Shown here: piece by piece, positions 23,589 to 23,861 of the stretch
Position numbering within the stretch: the stretch's first letter is position 1
How the letters are laid out: each line of letters opens with the position of its first letter
Assembly (NCBI GenBank): GCA_021798635.1
Contig: JAJZGH010000036.1
Span: 1-23,861, forward strand
Source of the DNA: Planctomycetota bacterium
Lineage (GTDB): Bacteria; Planctomycetota; Phycisphaerae; WQYP01
DNA: 23,861 nt
Direction of reading: 5' to 3'
Position numbers and translations under genes: made by a program
The notes under the pieces: generated by a model
Databases searched by the model: none
Told to the model about the DNA's origin: nothing
Seen by the model: only the letters and a program-made list of their open reading frames with translations

Positions 23589-23861
23589 ATGTTAGTGCGT
23601 ATGAATAGCTCGCCGCAATATTATCCGCTTCGCATTTTTTATGATGGTCAATGTCCGGTCTGTAACCGCGAAATTCAACGCCATCTCCGGAACGATCGTC
23701 TTGGGCACCTTCAGGCCATCAACATCGCCGCGCCGGATTTCAATGCTACAGCCTATGGCCTGGATGCTCAACATGTCCATGATGTCATGCACGTATTGAC
23801 CTCCGACGGGCAGATCTTTACCGCAGTTGACGCATTTATTTGTATTTGGCGTGCGCTGCCC
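23589..23861 (+). CDS. DCC-family (DUF393) thiol-disulfide oxidoreductase-like protein, 5' part
   Basis: The first 91 codons are visible; the gene runs off the right edge. LRIFYDGQCPVCNREI (residues 13-28) is the family signature, with the DGxCxxC motif that names the DCC group and a CxxC pair as in thioredoxin-like proteins. The later Asp-Gly and VHDVMHVLTSDGQIFTAVDAF match the next conserved block, where the family usually has a GxDA-type stretch. A redox role is inferred from CxxC; no reaction is established for most members. ATG 23589, GTG 23595 and ATG 23601 are all in frame and none has a clear Shine-Dalgarno, so the start is uncertain. It is divergent from the sigma factor gene. Confidence 0.85.
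   Translation, partial: MLVRMNSSPQYYPLRIFYDGQCPVCNREIQRHLRNDRLGHLQAINIAAPDFNATAYGLDAQHVHDVMHVLTSDGQIFTAVDAFICIWRALP

Overview
The window (about 24 kb, GC-rich, mostly chromosomal housekeeping genes) looks like part of a Planctomycetota chromosome, perhaps class Phycisphaerae. This is inferred from an ECF sigma factor paired with a pseudopilin-like 'H-x10-DG' membrane protein, a small secreted carboxypeptidase-regulatory-like protein, and the overall gene style. No rRNA, tRNA, CRISPR array, transposase or phage gene was seen.

Layout from left to right. (1) 1-1345 (-): an ABC1/UbiB-family kinase-like gene that runs off the left edge. (2) 1467-2115 (-): a small secreted protein with its own intrinsic terminator. 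(3) 2285-3964 (-): glutamine-dependent NAD+ synthetase. (4) 4224-6926 (+): a Tat-exported, probably lipid-anchored GH3 glycosidase with an inserted CBM6-like domain, followed by a terminator shared with a small secreted Cys-containing protein (7004-7399, -). (5) 7400-8662: a 1.26-kb gene-free stretch with a 20-bp inverted repeat, a run of hairpins ending in a strong orphan terminator, and one copy of a 70-bp palindromic repeat. (6) 8663-11989 (+): a CUT1-type sugar ABC importer (binding protein plus two permeases, no ATPase). A second copy of the palindromic repeat, in opposite orientation, lies just downstream. (7) 12184-13773 (-): a UvrC lacking its C-terminal helix-hairpin-helix region. Divergent from it are a NUDIX hydrolase and a site-2-type metalloprotease whose genes overlap by 4 nt, then mnmG, which ends at a perfect 50-bp palindrome. 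(8) 17667-18530 (+): a lipoprotein of unknown function. (9) 18643-19590 (-): an NAD(P)-dependent epimerase-like protein, divergent from a cdaA-ybbR (cdaR) pair for c-di-AMP synthesis. (10) 21748-23412 (-): an ECF sigma factor followed by a likely membrane regulator with a pseudopilin-like outer domain. (11) 23589-end (+): the start of a DCC-family (DUF393) protein.

How the genes fit together: the GH3 enzyme and the sugar importer together suggest breakdown and uptake of plant-type oligosaccharides, with the ATPase supplied from elsewhere. The cdaA-ybbR pair is a c-di-AMP module, but its cyclase has a changed DGA motif. The sigma/membrane-protein pair looks like an envelope-signal switch. The least explained material is the repeat- and hairpin-rich DNA around the transporter operon.
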